NCBI GenBank assembly: GCA_902612575.1 | Contig: CACMDZ010000003.1 | Location: forward strand, 1 to 64,000 | DNA: 64,000 nucleotides | Source of the DNA: an uncultured Pelagibacteraceae bacterium | GTDB taxonomy: Bacteria > Pseudomonadota > Alphaproteobacteria > Pelagibacterales > Pelagibacteraceae | Reading direction: 5' to 3' | Shown: piece by piece, positions 56,391 through 64,000 of the stretch | Layout of the letters: each line of letters begins with the position of its first letter | How positions within the stretch are numbered: the stretch's first letter is position 1 | Notes under the pieces: generated by a model | Databases searched by the model: none | Told to the model about the DNA's origin: nothing | What the model saw: only the letters and a program-made list of their open reading frames with translations | Translations under genes and position numbers: made by a program

Positions 56391-56792
56391 CTATTTTACT
56401 GGTGTCATAATTTTTTGACCTTCAACTCCCATCGCAACAACAATCGCTTTAACAGGAACATCTCCAATATTTTTTGATTCATGGACTACACCCACATCCT
56501 CTACGAATGCATCTCCAGCTTTATAGATATAGCTTTTACCTCCTTGGGTAAGCTCAATCTCTCCTTGCTGAATCATTATTAATACTGGAAAAGAGTGGGT
56601 ATGAGGAACGACTGGACCTCCAACAGGAACGTTAAACTCAAAAGCAGTTATCTTTGCTTTGCCTGAAGGATATACTATATCGTTACCCATTCCAGTTTGA
56701 CTTGTAGATATAATTCTCTTTACATGTCCATCAGCTAAAACTGAATTATTTATAACAAATATTGAAAATAGAATAATTATTATTTTTTTCAT
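56391..56792 (-). CDS. Exported cupin-domain protein
   Basis: A 133-residue protein with signal peptide (KKIIIILFSIFVINNSVLA) and one cupin barrel. Metal-site residues are visible in VPHTHSFPVLIMIQQGEIEL near 63 (two His and Glu) and GVVHESKNIGD near 107. Small periplasmic cupins bind a metal or small ligand; no reaction can be assigned. It is monocistronic, ending next to the terminator of the convergent small gene. Confidence 0.85.
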   Translation of the reverse strand: MKKIIIILFSIFVINNSVLADGHVKRIISTSQTGMGNDIVYPSGKAKITAFEFNVPVGGPVVPHTHSFPVLIMIQQGEIELTQGGKSYIYKAGDAFVEDVGVVHESKNIGDVPVKAIVVAMGVEGQKIMTPVK

Positions 56793-56868
56793 ACATTACC
56801 TTTCTGATTAAGAGCGAATAAAACACAGATATTGTTTTTATACGATATGACAAAAAGGTTTTTAGAAA

Positions 56869-57435
56869 TTATTTATTCCAGGAGACTTTAAACATTACTT
56901 CATTTCTTCTCATCATAGGTAATGTAAAGGGACCATTATATGTTGCTCTTATTGCAGGTCCGTTAATATTTATATTGTCTTCAATAAGCTTTTGATTAAG
57001 AATATCTCTGTGTTTAAAAAAATTTTTGTCAGATGCTCTACCAGAATACTGAATAACTGCGAAATACCCCTCTTTGATTGTTGAAATTTTTATATCTGGG
57101 TTATTTGGAAGAGGAGTATTATCTTTAGTAAATTTAGATGGTAAATAGAATTGCATATAATAACCTTCATCTTTTTCACCTTGAGTTACTGGAACTGTCA
57201 TTTTAATTTCCTCAGATTTATTGTTTTGTCCTGAAATATATCTAAAGAGTTTTCTAAAACTGTTATCGTCATTTTTATTAATAACTTCTACCACCAACCT
57301 ATCTTTATAGTGTCTAATTTCATAAGTATCAGTTGAATGAACTACATTATATGGAGCTTCTTCATATGCCATTGATGAAGAATATTGGAAATTAAAAGAT
57401 AAACAAATTAAAAAAAATATAATTATTTTTCTCAT
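56869..57435 (-). CDS. SOUL family haem-binding protein, exported
   Basis: A 188-residue SOUL/HBP protein. After a signal peptide (KIIIFFLICLSFNFQYSSSMA) come the family segments YEIRHYKDRLVVEV near 33, KMTVPVTQGEKDEGYYMQFYLP near 77, and GPFTLPMMRRNEVMFKV at the C-terminus. SOUL proteins bind haem or tetrapyrroles weakly. It lies 5 bases after the aminotransferase gene, so it is probably in the same transcript. Confidence 0.9.
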   Translation of the reverse strand: MRKIIIFFLICLSFNFQYSSSMAYEEAPYNVVHSTDTYEIRHYKDRLVVEVINKNDDNSFRKLFRYISGQNNKSEEIKMTVPVTQGEKDEGYYMQFYLPSKFTKDNTPLPNNPDIKISTIKEGYFAVIQYSGRASDKNFFKHRDILNQKLIEDNININGPAIRATYNGPFTLPMMRRNEVMFKVSWNK

Positions 57436-57440
57436 ATTAC

Positions 57441-58589
57441 TTACAAGTAATTTTCGTTCATGAACAAGTTAATTCTTTTCATGCCCTCAATAATATCATC
57501 GGTGCTTCTAGCGTAAGAAAATCTTATCGTGGAATTACCTCTTTTTTGATCAAAATCTAATCCGGGAGTTATGGCAACTCCAGCTTTATTTAAAACTTCC
57601 TTACAGAAATTGAGGCTATCATTGGAGTATTTAGAAATATCAACATAAATATAAAATGCACCATCAGGAGGAGAAAATTTTCCTAATCCAGCTTTAGGTA
57701 ATTCTTCTAAAAGTATTTCTCTATTTTTTTTATAAACATTTACATTTTCATTTAATTCAATGTTAGCGTCCATTGCTGATAACGCTGTTAATTGGCTTAC
57801 ATGTGGTGGACATATAAATAAATTTTGTGATAATCTTTCTACTTGTCTTACATGATCTTCTGGAACAATCATCCAACCTATTCGCCAACCTGTCATCGAA
57901 AAATATTTAGAAAAAGAATTTATAACATAACATTTGTCTGTTATTTCTAAAGCTGTGGTGGGATTATTTTCATATTGAATACCGTGGTATATTTCATCAC
58001 TTATAAAGCTAACATTATTTTCTTGTGCAGTGTTTATTAAATTTTTTAGAGTTTCCTTATCAACCATCGATCCAGTAGGATTTGCAGGAGATGCAACAAG
58101 AATACCATTTAAATTATTTTTTTTTATATCTTCAGGTATTGGCTGAAATTTATTTTGTATTTCAGTTTGAATATCTACTGGAATTAAATCTTGAGATTTT
58201 AAAATTTGTCGGTAACTAGGATAGCCAGGTGCTGCTATACCCACTCTATCACCAATATTAAACAAAGATGTAAAAGATAAAATAAAAGCTCCAGATGAAC
58301 CTACGGTTATTACAACTCTATTTGGATTTAAATCAATGTTGTACCAATCTCCGTATAACTTAGAAATACGTTCTCTCAAAGCAGGAAGTCCAAGAGTAAC
58401 CGTATAGCCTAAGTTATTATTAGATATTTCTTTAGTGATAAATTTTTTTGCTAATTTTGGAGCTGGGGTACCTGGCTGCCCTACTTCCATATGTATAATA
58501 TGTTTGCCATTTTTTTCAGCTATTCTAGCAGACTCCATTACATCCATTACAATAAACGGATCAACATTGCTTCTTTTTGAATTTTTCAT
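57441..58589 (-). CDS. Pyridoxal-phosphate aminotransferase, class I/II
   Basis: A fold-type I aminotransferase of 382 residues. Signatures: MEVGQPGTPAP near 35, VGSSGAFILSF near 97, ASPANPTGSMV near 165, SFISDEIYHGIQY near 195 with the PLP-binding aspartate and tyrosine, the Schiff-base lysine in NSFSKYFSMTGWRIGWM near 229, and the substrate arginine in IRFSYARS near 362. Aspartate or alanine aminotransferase-like; the amino-acid preference is not readable from sequence. Confidence 0.92.
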   Translation of the reverse strand: MKNSKRSNVDPFIVMDVMESARIAEKNGKHIIHMEVGQPGTPAPKLAKKFITKEISNNNLGYTVTLGLPALRERISKLYGDWYNIDLNPNRVVITVGSSGAFILSFTSLFNIGDRVGIAAPGYPSYRQILKSQDLIPVDIQTEIQNKFQPIPEDIKKNNLNGILVASPANPTGSMVDKETLKNLINTAQENNVSFISDEIYHGIQYENNPTTALEITDKCYVINSFSKYFSMTGWRIGWMIVPEDHVRQVERLSQNLFICPPHVSQLTALSAMDANIELNENVNVYKKNREILLEELPKAGLGKFSPPDGAFYIYVDISKYSNDSLNFCKEVLNKAGVAITPGLDFDQKRGNSTIRFSYARSTDDIIEGMKRINLFMNENYL

Positions 58590-58612
58590 TTTTAATTTGA
58601 TTTTAAAAAAAT

Positions 58613-58804
58613 TTATAAATTAATTTTAAAAGTTCTTGCAGATTTTTCTTCGGAAATTTTAAGAATTTTGAATTTAGACGTTTTCTCTAATTTTTGACCT
58701 TTGTTTGTCACAAATGATTTCATTTTTTTTACTTCTCCCTCAGGCATCTTTCTTGTGTACTTAAGTGTATGTTTTTTCGAGCCTATAACAAAGATCGTTT
58801 TCAT
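58613..58804 (-). CDS. 63-residue basic protein (unknown)
   Basis: An open frame with ATG start between the histidine phosphatase and aminotransferase genes, same strand and tight spacing (12 and 23 bases). It begins KTIFVIGSKKHTLKYTRKM and is rich in lysine, with beta-strand-like alternation and no membrane segment. I do not recognise a family. The fit into an otherwise gapless run of genes favours it being real; length and lysine richness in AT-rich DNA argue for caution. Confidence 0.55.
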   Translation of the reverse strand: MKTIFVIGSKKHTLKYTRKMPEGEVKKMKSFVTNKGQKLEKTSKFKILKISEEKSARTFKINL

Positions 58805-58816
58805 AATTTCTATATA

Positions 58817-59365
58817 TTATAAAGTATCGATTGATCCAATAATATTCAAGTTTTTATCTGTCACAACAATTTCACCAGAAGATGTTCCAATATTTAAAAT
58901 TGCCCCAATAACTACGTAGTGCGTAACAAATACAATATTATTTTTACTATCTATGCTGTCTATAAATTCATAAAAATCTTTTATCTGTTTATCCTCATTA
59001 GCTGCAAATCTTATATCGTAGAATGAATTTAGAGCGTCAAATGTCTCAAAGTCATCAAAAGCATATTTTGCAGTATCTTTACATCTGCACCACTCACTAG
59101 AATAAATATTATCAATTTTAATCTCATTTTTTTTAAAAATTAATCCAATTTTTTTTGATTGCTGAATTCCTATTTGATTTAAATTTCTTTGAGTATAACA
59201 GTTTTGCAATTCAAAATTTTCTGGATCACCATTACCTGGGGCAAGTGCATGTCTTATAAATATAAGTTTGCCTCCCTCTTTTAAAGATTCAATAACTTTG
59301 TCATTGGCAAATGAATAATTTAATTGAAATAATAAAACTGAAAAAATTAAAATTAATTTTTTCAT
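58817..59365 (-). CDS. Exported histidine phosphatase family protein
   Basis: A 182-residue protein with signal peptide (KKLILIFSVLLFQLNYSFA). The phosphatase core shows LIFIRHALAPGNGDPENF near 35, with RHA in place of the usual RHG but the catalytic histidine retained, NQIGIQQSKKIG near 64, SSEWCRCKDTAKYAF near 86, and a second histidine in VFVTHYVVIGAI near 145. Some relatives remove phosphate from lipopolysaccharide or small molecules; the substrate is unknown. It is 1 base from the TPR gene. Confidence 0.87.
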   Translation of the reverse strand: MKKLILIFSVLLFQLNYSFANDKVIESLKEGGKLIFIRHALAPGNGDPENFELQNCYTQRNLNQIGIQQSKKIGLIFKKNEIKIDNIYSSEWCRCKDTAKYAFDDFETFDALNSFYDIRFAANEDKQIKDFYEFIDSIDSKNNIVFVTHYVVIGAILNIGTSSGEIVVTDKNLNIIGSIDTL

Positions 59366-59366
59366 C

Positions 59367-59912
59367 TTAAACAGATTGATCTTTAATTAGTTCCTTTATT
59401 TGAGGTATCATTATTTTTGGAGACCTCATTGATGGATAAATTTTTTTTACTCTTTCATAGCTGCTTAAAGCTTTTTCATAGTTTTTTAATTTCATTTGCA
59501 CTAAGCCTTGACCTGATAAAGCTCCAAAATGTCTTTTTTCTAATTTTAAAACTTCATCAATGTCGTCTTGTGACGCTTGATACTTACCCATCAAATAAAG
59601 AACTGTAGCTCGTTTATTCCATGCTTCAGCCCATTTTGGATCAAGTTCGATAACAGTTGTAAATATATCTTCAGCTTTTTGGTATTCTTGACTGTTCATA
59701 AATGATGTTCCTCTAGATAATAAACTGGTTAAGTTTTGATCTTTTGGATGAGTTGTCCAAATACCCCAAATTTTCATTTCCGTTTCCCTTGCTGAGATTT
59801 CGCCATCTTCTAAAAGTTTTTCAAAAAGTTTATCTAATTGATTATTATCTGCTGAAAAGACTGGATTAAAAAATAAAGTTAATACTATTAAGCTTTTTAA
59901 AATAATTTTCAT
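59367..59912 (-). CDS. TPR-repeat protein, exported
   Basis: A 181-residue protein with signal peptide (KIILKSLIVLTLFFNPVFSA) and about three tetratricopeptide repeats from residue 70 on (AEAWNKRATVLYLMGKYQAS, FGALSGQGLVQMKLKNYEKA). Such repeats mediate protein contacts. It precedes the phosphatase gene by 1 base and follows pmbA by 6 bases. Confidence 0.87.
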   Translation of the reverse strand: MKIILKSLIVLTLFFNPVFSADNNQLDKLFEKLLEDGEISARETEMKIWGIWTTHPKDQNLTSLLSRGTSFMNSQEYQKAEDIFTTVIELDPKWAEAWNKRATVLYLMGKYQASQDDIDEVLKLEKRHFGALSGQGLVQMKLKNYEKALSSYERVKKIYPSMRSPKIMIPQIKELIKDQSV

Positions 59913-59918
59913 TAATTT

Positions 59919-61238
59919 TTATTTTCCCCCAACAATCATACCTTCAACATGCATTGTTGGTGAATTGGTAGAATAATTAAATTCTAGATCGTCAGCTAGA
60001 GTTATATTTTGAAAAATATTATTTAAATTTCCAGCGATTGTTATTTCACTTACCGGATATGAAAATTCACCATTCTCAATCATTATACCACTTGCACCTA
60101 CGGAATAATCTCCATTAATAATATTTGTGCCGTGACCGATAGTTTCTTTTATATAAAGAAGTTTTTTTTCTGATTTTATCAACTCACTAAAAGTTTTAGA
60201 TCCGTTTTCAAAATACAGATTTGTTGTACCGCTTGCTCTGCCATTAGACTTTCTGTTTATTTTTTTTCCATTGTAAGTGTCAATCAAATAATCCTGAAGT
60301 ATTCCATTTTTAATTAAATCTAAATTAATTATACCTATACCTTCACTGTCAAAGTAACGTGATCCATTAGCTTTTTTGATATCACCACGATCATTAATAT
60401 TTATTTCAGTGTTGAATACTTTTTGGTTTAATTTGTCCTTTAAAAAAGTAGTACCTTTTGCAATGGCACTTGATGAAATGGCGCTAGCAAAGATTGAAAG
60501 AAAGTTTTTTGATATTCTTTTGTCAAATATAAGGCTAATTTTTTCACTTTTAATCTTTTTTGGATTTAATTTTTTCACAGCATGATCCGCTGCGATAGAT
60601 CCAAGCTCTTTTGGTTTTAAAATGTCATTATAAAATCTTTTACTAGTATATTCATAATCTCTTTCCATACTTCCATTGCTTTTAGAAACAACTTCACAAT
60701 AAGCTGTAAATTGAGAAGTTTTATATCCATCAGCAAATCCATTTGAATTAGCTAATAAAAAATTTGATTTATTTTCCCCAAATCCTGAACCATTGGTATT
60801 TACAATTTTATTATTTGAAAAAGCCTCATCTTCTGCCTCTTTTATATAATTAATTTTATCTTCATTACTCAAATGAGTTTCATCGTATAAATCTAAATCT
60901 TTCAAACCGCTAAAATGAAGATCTTTATCTGGCAGTGAATTATATTCATCTTCGGGTGTTATCTTCATTGTTTCAATACATCTATCAACTAATTCATTTA
61001 AGTTACTCTCTTTAAGGTTTGATGATGCAATTGAGGACTTTTTTTTTCCTAAATATGTAGTAAGGACAACTCCAAGATTTTCTGATCTTTCAGAACCATC
61101 TAATTTTTTATTCCTAACATTAATATTTTCAGATACAGAACTCTGTACCAAAATACTTGCATCAGTTGAGCCAAGTTTTTTTGATTTGCTAAGACAAATA
61201 TCAGCAATTTTTTTTAGATAATCTTGATCTTTAATCAT
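59919..61238 (-). CDS. pmbA: TldE/PmbA family protein
   Basis: The 439-residue non-catalytic partner in the TldD/TldE (PmbA) protease, which trims unfolded or modified peptides such as microcin B17 precursor. Seen: SSVSENINVRNKKLDGSERSE near 28, GTTFLKDKLNQKVFN near 255, and GASGIMIENGEFSYPVSEIT near 382. No HExxxH zinc site is present, as expected for this subunit. It starts 5 bases after tldD, so the two are co-expressed. Confidence 0.92.
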   Translation of the reverse strand: MIKDQDYLKKIADICLSKSKKLGSTDASILVQSSVSENINVRNKKLDGSERSENLGVVLTTYLGKKKSSIASSNLKESNLNELVDRCIETMKITPEDEYNSLPDKDLHFSGLKDLDLYDETHLSNEDKINYIKEAEDEAFSNNKIVNTNGSGFGENKSNFLLANSNGFADGYKTSQFTAYCEVVSKSNGSMERDYEYTSKRFYNDILKPKELGSIAADHAVKKLNPKKIKSEKISLIFDKRISKNFLSIFASAISSSAIAKGTTFLKDKLNQKVFNTEININDRGDIKKANGSRYFDSEGIGIINLDLIKNGILQDYLIDTYNGKKINRKSNGRASGTTNLYFENGSKTFSELIKSEKKLLYIKETIGHGTNIINGDYSVGASGIMIENGEFSYPVSEITIAGNLNNIFQNITLADDLEFNYSTNSPTMHVEGMIVGGK

Positions 61239-61243
61239 TGAGA

Positions 61244-62656
61244 TTACAATTGAGTTCCACCAACTGTCATATTGTTTATCAACAAAGATGGCTGTCCAAC
61301 ACCAACCGGAACACCTTGTCCTGCTTTTCCACAGGTGCCAATTCCAGGATCTAACATCATATCATTTCCAACCATTAAAATTTCTTTTAATGATGATGGT
61401 CCGTCACCTATTAGAGTTGCGCCTTTAATCGGAGCTCCTACTTTGCCATTAATTATTTCATATGCCTCTGTACAATTGAAAACAAATTTTCCTGATGTTA
61501 TATCCACTTGACCACCACCAAAACTTACCGCAAATATACCCTTATCGACTGATTTAATCATTTCCTCTTGAGTGTTTGTGCCGCCTAACATAATTGTATT
61601 TCTCATCCTTGGCATTACGACATGTTTATAACTTTCTCTTCTTCCATTTCCTGTGGATTTTGTATTCATTAATCTGGCGTTTAATCTATCTTGCATAAAA
61701 TTTTTTAGAATTCCGTCCTCTATTAAAACAGTTCTTTCGGTTGGAGTTCCTTCATCATCAATATTTAAACTACCTCTTCTATTATCTATTGTACCATCAT
61801 CTATTATTGTAACTCCTTTGCTTGCAACTTTTTTTCCTACTAAATCATGAAACGCAGAAGTTTTTTTTCTATTAAAGTCACCCTCTAAACCATGACCAAC
61901 AGCTTCATGAATTAAAATAGCAGGCCAGCCTGGTCCGAGTACAACTTTCATCTCTCCAGCTGGTGAGGGTTTGCTTTCTATGTTTGTGTTTGCAATCCTA
62001 AAAGCTTCATCGCAAACTTTTTTCCAGTTATCGTTCTTTAAATATTCATCATAATCTTGTCTTCCACCAATTCCATAAACACCAGTTTCTTTTCTTCCAT
62101 TTTTTTCAACCATCACTGACATGTTAATTCTAACCAATGGTCGATTATCTGATAATAGCTCTCCACCAGATCTAATAATTTCAATATTTTTCTTCTCAGC
62201 TAAAAGACTAGCTGTAACTTGCTTTACACTACTATCTTTAGATCTGGCATACTCATTCATATTATTAAGTAACTCTATTTTTGATTTCATTGATTTGCTT
62301 TCAATCGGATCAATGTCTTTATAAAGTTTTTGATTAGTTTTTTTTATTTCTGAGTTGTAAGTGCCGCTATTGTTTTTTAAAGTAGATTTAAGATTATCAC
62401 TTGAATTTTTTAACGATTTTTCTGAAATTTCATTTGAATGTGAGTAAGCCACGGTATCGCCTGTGACCGCTCTAAAACCATAGCCTAAATCAGAGGTATA
62501 GTTTGAACTTTTGATTTTATTATCATCTAAAACGATAGTTTCAGATTTTGTATCTTCGACGTAAAGTTCACCATCATCACAACTATTTAAAGTCTCTGAA
62601 ACAATTTTATCAGCTTTTTCTAGAGATAATTCTGAGTTTTTTAGCAAAGAGGTCAT
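61244..62656 (-). CDS. tldD: TldD metalloprotease subunit
   Basis: The 470-residue catalytic subunit of TldD/TldE. The zinc motif HEAVGH is at about residue 251 within ILIHEAVGHGLEGD, a clear HExxxH. It continues with GTIDNRRGSLNIDDEGTPTERTVLIEDG, the glycine-rich GGTNTQEEMIKS near 360 and a final conserved block FNCTEAYEIINGKVGAPIKG. No RiPP precursor or modifying enzyme was seen nearby, so it likely serves general peptide clearance. Confidence 0.95.
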   Translation of the reverse strand: MTSLLKNSELSLEKADKIVSETLNSCDDGELYVEDTKSETIVLDDNKIKSSNYTSDLGYGFRAVTGDTVAYSHSNEISEKSLKNSSDNLKSTLKNNSGTYNSEIKKTNQKLYKDIDPIESKSMKSKIELLNNMNEYARSKDSSVKQVTASLLAEKKNIEIIRSGGELLSDNRPLVRINMSVMVEKNGRKETGVYGIGGRQDYDEYLKNDNWKKVCDEAFRIANTNIESKPSPAGEMKVVLGPGWPAILIHEAVGHGLEGDFNRKKTSAFHDLVGKKVASKGVTIIDDGTIDNRRGSLNIDDEGTPTERTVLIEDGILKNFMQDRLNARLMNTKSTGNGRRESYKHVVMPRMRNTIMLGGTNTQEEMIKSVDKGIFAVSFGGGQVDITSGKFVFNCTEAYEIINGKVGAPIKGATLIGDGPSSLKEILMVGNDMMLDPGIGTCGKAGQGVPVGVGQPSLLINNMTVGGTQL

Positions 62657-62731
62657 AGTTTATATTTAAGGGTGAATAATTTATAATCAAGAATGATATG
62701 CGCGATCATTGATCACATCAAAACACATAAA

Positions 62732-63610
62732 TTAGCTAATTTTATCTAAAAAAAAATTGGTTAAATATTTTACAGTTGCTTTTGGGTTTTGTTCTGGAAT
62801 GAAATGACCTGAATTTATTGCATGTCCTTCAATTTTTTTAGTTGTATATTTCTGCCAAATTTTTACTGGTTTGAACTGTCTACCAATTACACCCTTTTTT
62901 CCCCACAATACTTGAATAGGAATATTAAGTTTTTTCTTTCTGTCTTTTTTATCATGATCCAAGTCAATTGTTGCAGAAGCTCTATAATCTTCGCATGATC
63001 CATGAATTCTTTTTGGTTGCTTAAAACATTTTAAATAACCTTCTTCAACTTTTCCAAATTTATGATTTCCAGACCATTTATCTAGGCAGTTTTTCATCCA
63101 TTTTCTTGGATCACTCATAATCATTCTTTCAGGTAGCCATTTAGGTTGAATTAAAAAAAACCAATGAAAGTATGCTTTAGCAAAGTCTTTAGTTGTTAAT
63201 TCATACATATCTAATGTGGGGCAAATATCTAAAACACTCAAAGCTAATATATTTTTTCTATGGTCCCTTGCTAATCTGTGAGCCACTCTTCCTCCTCTAT
63301 CATGTCCAGCTACAAAGAATTTATAATAACCTAATTTTACCATTATTTGTTTCATGTCACTTGCCATTTCTCTTTTGGAATAATTAAAATGATTTTTATC
63401 TGAGGGTGGAGCTAAACTATTACCATATCCCCTTAGGTCTGCAGCAATAACTGTAAATTTTTTCGATAATTCTAGAGCAGTCTTGTGCCACATTAAATGT
63501 GTTTGTGGATAACCATGAAGTAAAAGTAACGGTGGACCCTTACCTCCTACTCTACAGAAAATTTTACCTTTTCTAACTTTTACGTATTTTGACTTAAAAC
63601 CTTTAAACAT
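62732..63610 (-). CDS. Alpha/beta hydrolase, haloacetate dehalogenase-like
   Basis: A 292-residue alpha/beta hydrolase with an aspartate nucleophile. Asp104 sits in AGHDRGGRVAH, with the carboxylate-binding arginines Arg105 and Arg108. The acid is Asp128 in VLDICPT, and the base histidine is in NSGHFIPEQNP near 272. His149-Trp150 in YFHWFFLIQP and the tyrosine in YRASATIDLDHD match the halide-stabilising residues of fluoroacetate dehalogenases. Such enzymes hydrolyse fluoro- or chloroacetate to glycolate. Activity is inferred; epoxide hydrolases are a looser alternative. Confidence 0.85.
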   Translation of the reverse strand: MFKGFKSKYVKVRKGKIFCRVGGKGPPLLLLHGYPQTHLMWHKTALELSKKFTVIAADLRGYGNSLAPPSDKNHFNYSKREMASDMKQIMVKLGYYKFFVAGHDRGGRVAHRLARDHRKNILALSVLDICPTLDMYELTTKDFAKAYFHWFFLIQPKWLPERMIMSDPRKWMKNCLDKWSGNHKFGKVEEGYLKCFKQPKRIHGSCEDYRASATIDLDHDKKDRKKKLNIPIQVLWGKKGVIGRQFKPVKIWQKYTTKKIEGHAINSGHFIPEQNPKATVKYLTNFFLDKIS

Positions 63611-63715
63611 GCTTAATAATATGAATTTTTGAAAGTATAACTAATGAAAGCTTAGTATCAATATTAATAATATTTAATTTGAATTTACTTTGTGCACCTG
63701 TATAAATTCGGATTT

Positions 63716-64000
63716 GTGAGAATTGAAGAAGAATTAAAACTAGATTATTCAGACGTCCTTTTTAGACCTAAAAGAAGTACTCTGCAAAGTCGTAAAGATG
63801 TAAATCTTCTAAGAACATACAGATTTAAATATAGTAAAAATGAGTGGTCGGGTATTCCTATAATGGCTGCAAATATGGATGGGGTCGGAGAGCTTGGAAT
63901 AGCTGAGAAATTATCTGAATATGGCATGATTACATGTTTAACTAAACAACATGATGTAAAAAAAATAAAACAATTTAAAAAAATTAAATCTATTTACAAA
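63716..64000 (+). CDS. guaC: GMP reductase (5' part)
   Basis: The first 95 codons of GMP reductase, which converts GMP to IMP with NADPH. It starts at a GTG at 63716 and reads RIEEELKLDYSDVLFRPKRS, closely matching the start of E. coli GuaC, followed by WSGIPIMAANMDGVGELG near 45. The catalytic cysteine region is beyond the right edge. IMP dehydrogenase is a relative, but the FRPKRS opening and lack of CBS domains at this stage favour GuaC. The promoter should lie in 63611-63715, between it and the divergent hydrolase gene. Confidence 0.88.
   Translation, partial: MRIEEELKLDYSDVLFRPKRSTLQSRKDVNLLRTYRFKYSKNEWSGIPIMAANMDGVGELGIAEKLSEYGMITCLTKQHDVKKIKQFKKIKSIYK

Noticed and set aside
62701..62720. 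Short palindrome GATCATTGATC upstream of tldD
   Set aside because: Only five bases per arm; expected by chance and not placed at a recognisable promoter.
1..64000. Search for CRISPR arrays, insertion sequences, prophage, integrases and defence genes
   Set aside because: No spaced direct repeats, transposase, integrase, restriction or toxin-antitoxin genes were found; composition looks even throughout.

Overview
The window looks like a piece of a Pelagibacterales (SAR11-type) alphaproteobacterial chromosome. By eye it is very AT-rich. Genes are packed with overlaps or gaps of a few bases, and no gap between genes reaches 300 bases. It carries a short (442-residue) prolyl-tRNA synthetase without the editing insertion, an RNase J, a type III pantothenate kinase, a mitochondrial-like nuoA-N order, and several ABC/TRAP solute uptake systems typical of oligotrophic marine bacteria. 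No insertion sequence, prophage, rRNA or CRISPR array was seen.

Bases 1-25168 are the housekeeping half, all on the minus strand. In transcription order: tRNA-Leu(UAG), tig, clpP, clpX, lon (protein folding and quality control), tRNA-Val(UAC), tRNA-Asp(GUC), the complete fourteen-gene complex I operon nuoA-N, then birA, coaX, rnj, proS and a lolC/lolE-type gene that runs off the left edge. From nuoA to lolC every junction is an overlap or a gap of at most 8 bases, so this may be one long transcript.

Bases 25250-31943 hold small conserved proteins (a DUF1289 protein with an overlapping 56-residue membrane protein, and a 45-residue membrane protein), a beta-hydroxyacid dehydrogenase, a family 5 uracil-DNA glycosylase, a YbgC thioesterase, a DUF3047 exported protein, a zinc alcohol dehydrogenase paired with an NCS1 permease, and an EamA exporter.

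Bases 31933-46520 are metabolic. A TRAP transporter (dctP, a terminator hairpin, then dctQ and dctM) lies next to a five-gene minus-strand unit: Baeyer-Villiger-type monooxygenase, exported FKBP-rhodanese fusion, SDR dehydrogenase, aldehyde dehydrogenase and 3-hydroxyisobutyrate dehydrogenase-like protein. Divergent from it is a plus-strand run: GMC oxidoreductase, TerC-type membrane protein, SDR, M23 peptidase, MhpD-type hydratase and an M24 protein that has lost its metal ligands.

Bases 46533-55971 form a polyol/sugar module: a binding protein, a terminator hairpin, two permeases, a 63-residue membrane protein, two ATPases, then DhaL and DhaK. Divergent from it are a sugar isomerase/epimerase-like TIM barrel and a Gfo/Idh/MocA dehydrogenase. 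The layout resembles rhizobial glycerol-type ABC operons, but the substrate is not proven.

Bases 55972-64000 hold a short gene with two look-alike hairpins in its leader (the most unexplained element here), a cupin, a SOUL haem-binding protein, an aminotransferase, a small basic protein, a histidine phosphatase, a TPR protein, pmbA and tldD, a haloacetate dehalogenase-like hydrolase with its halide-pocket residues intact, and the start of guaC on the plus strand at the right edge.
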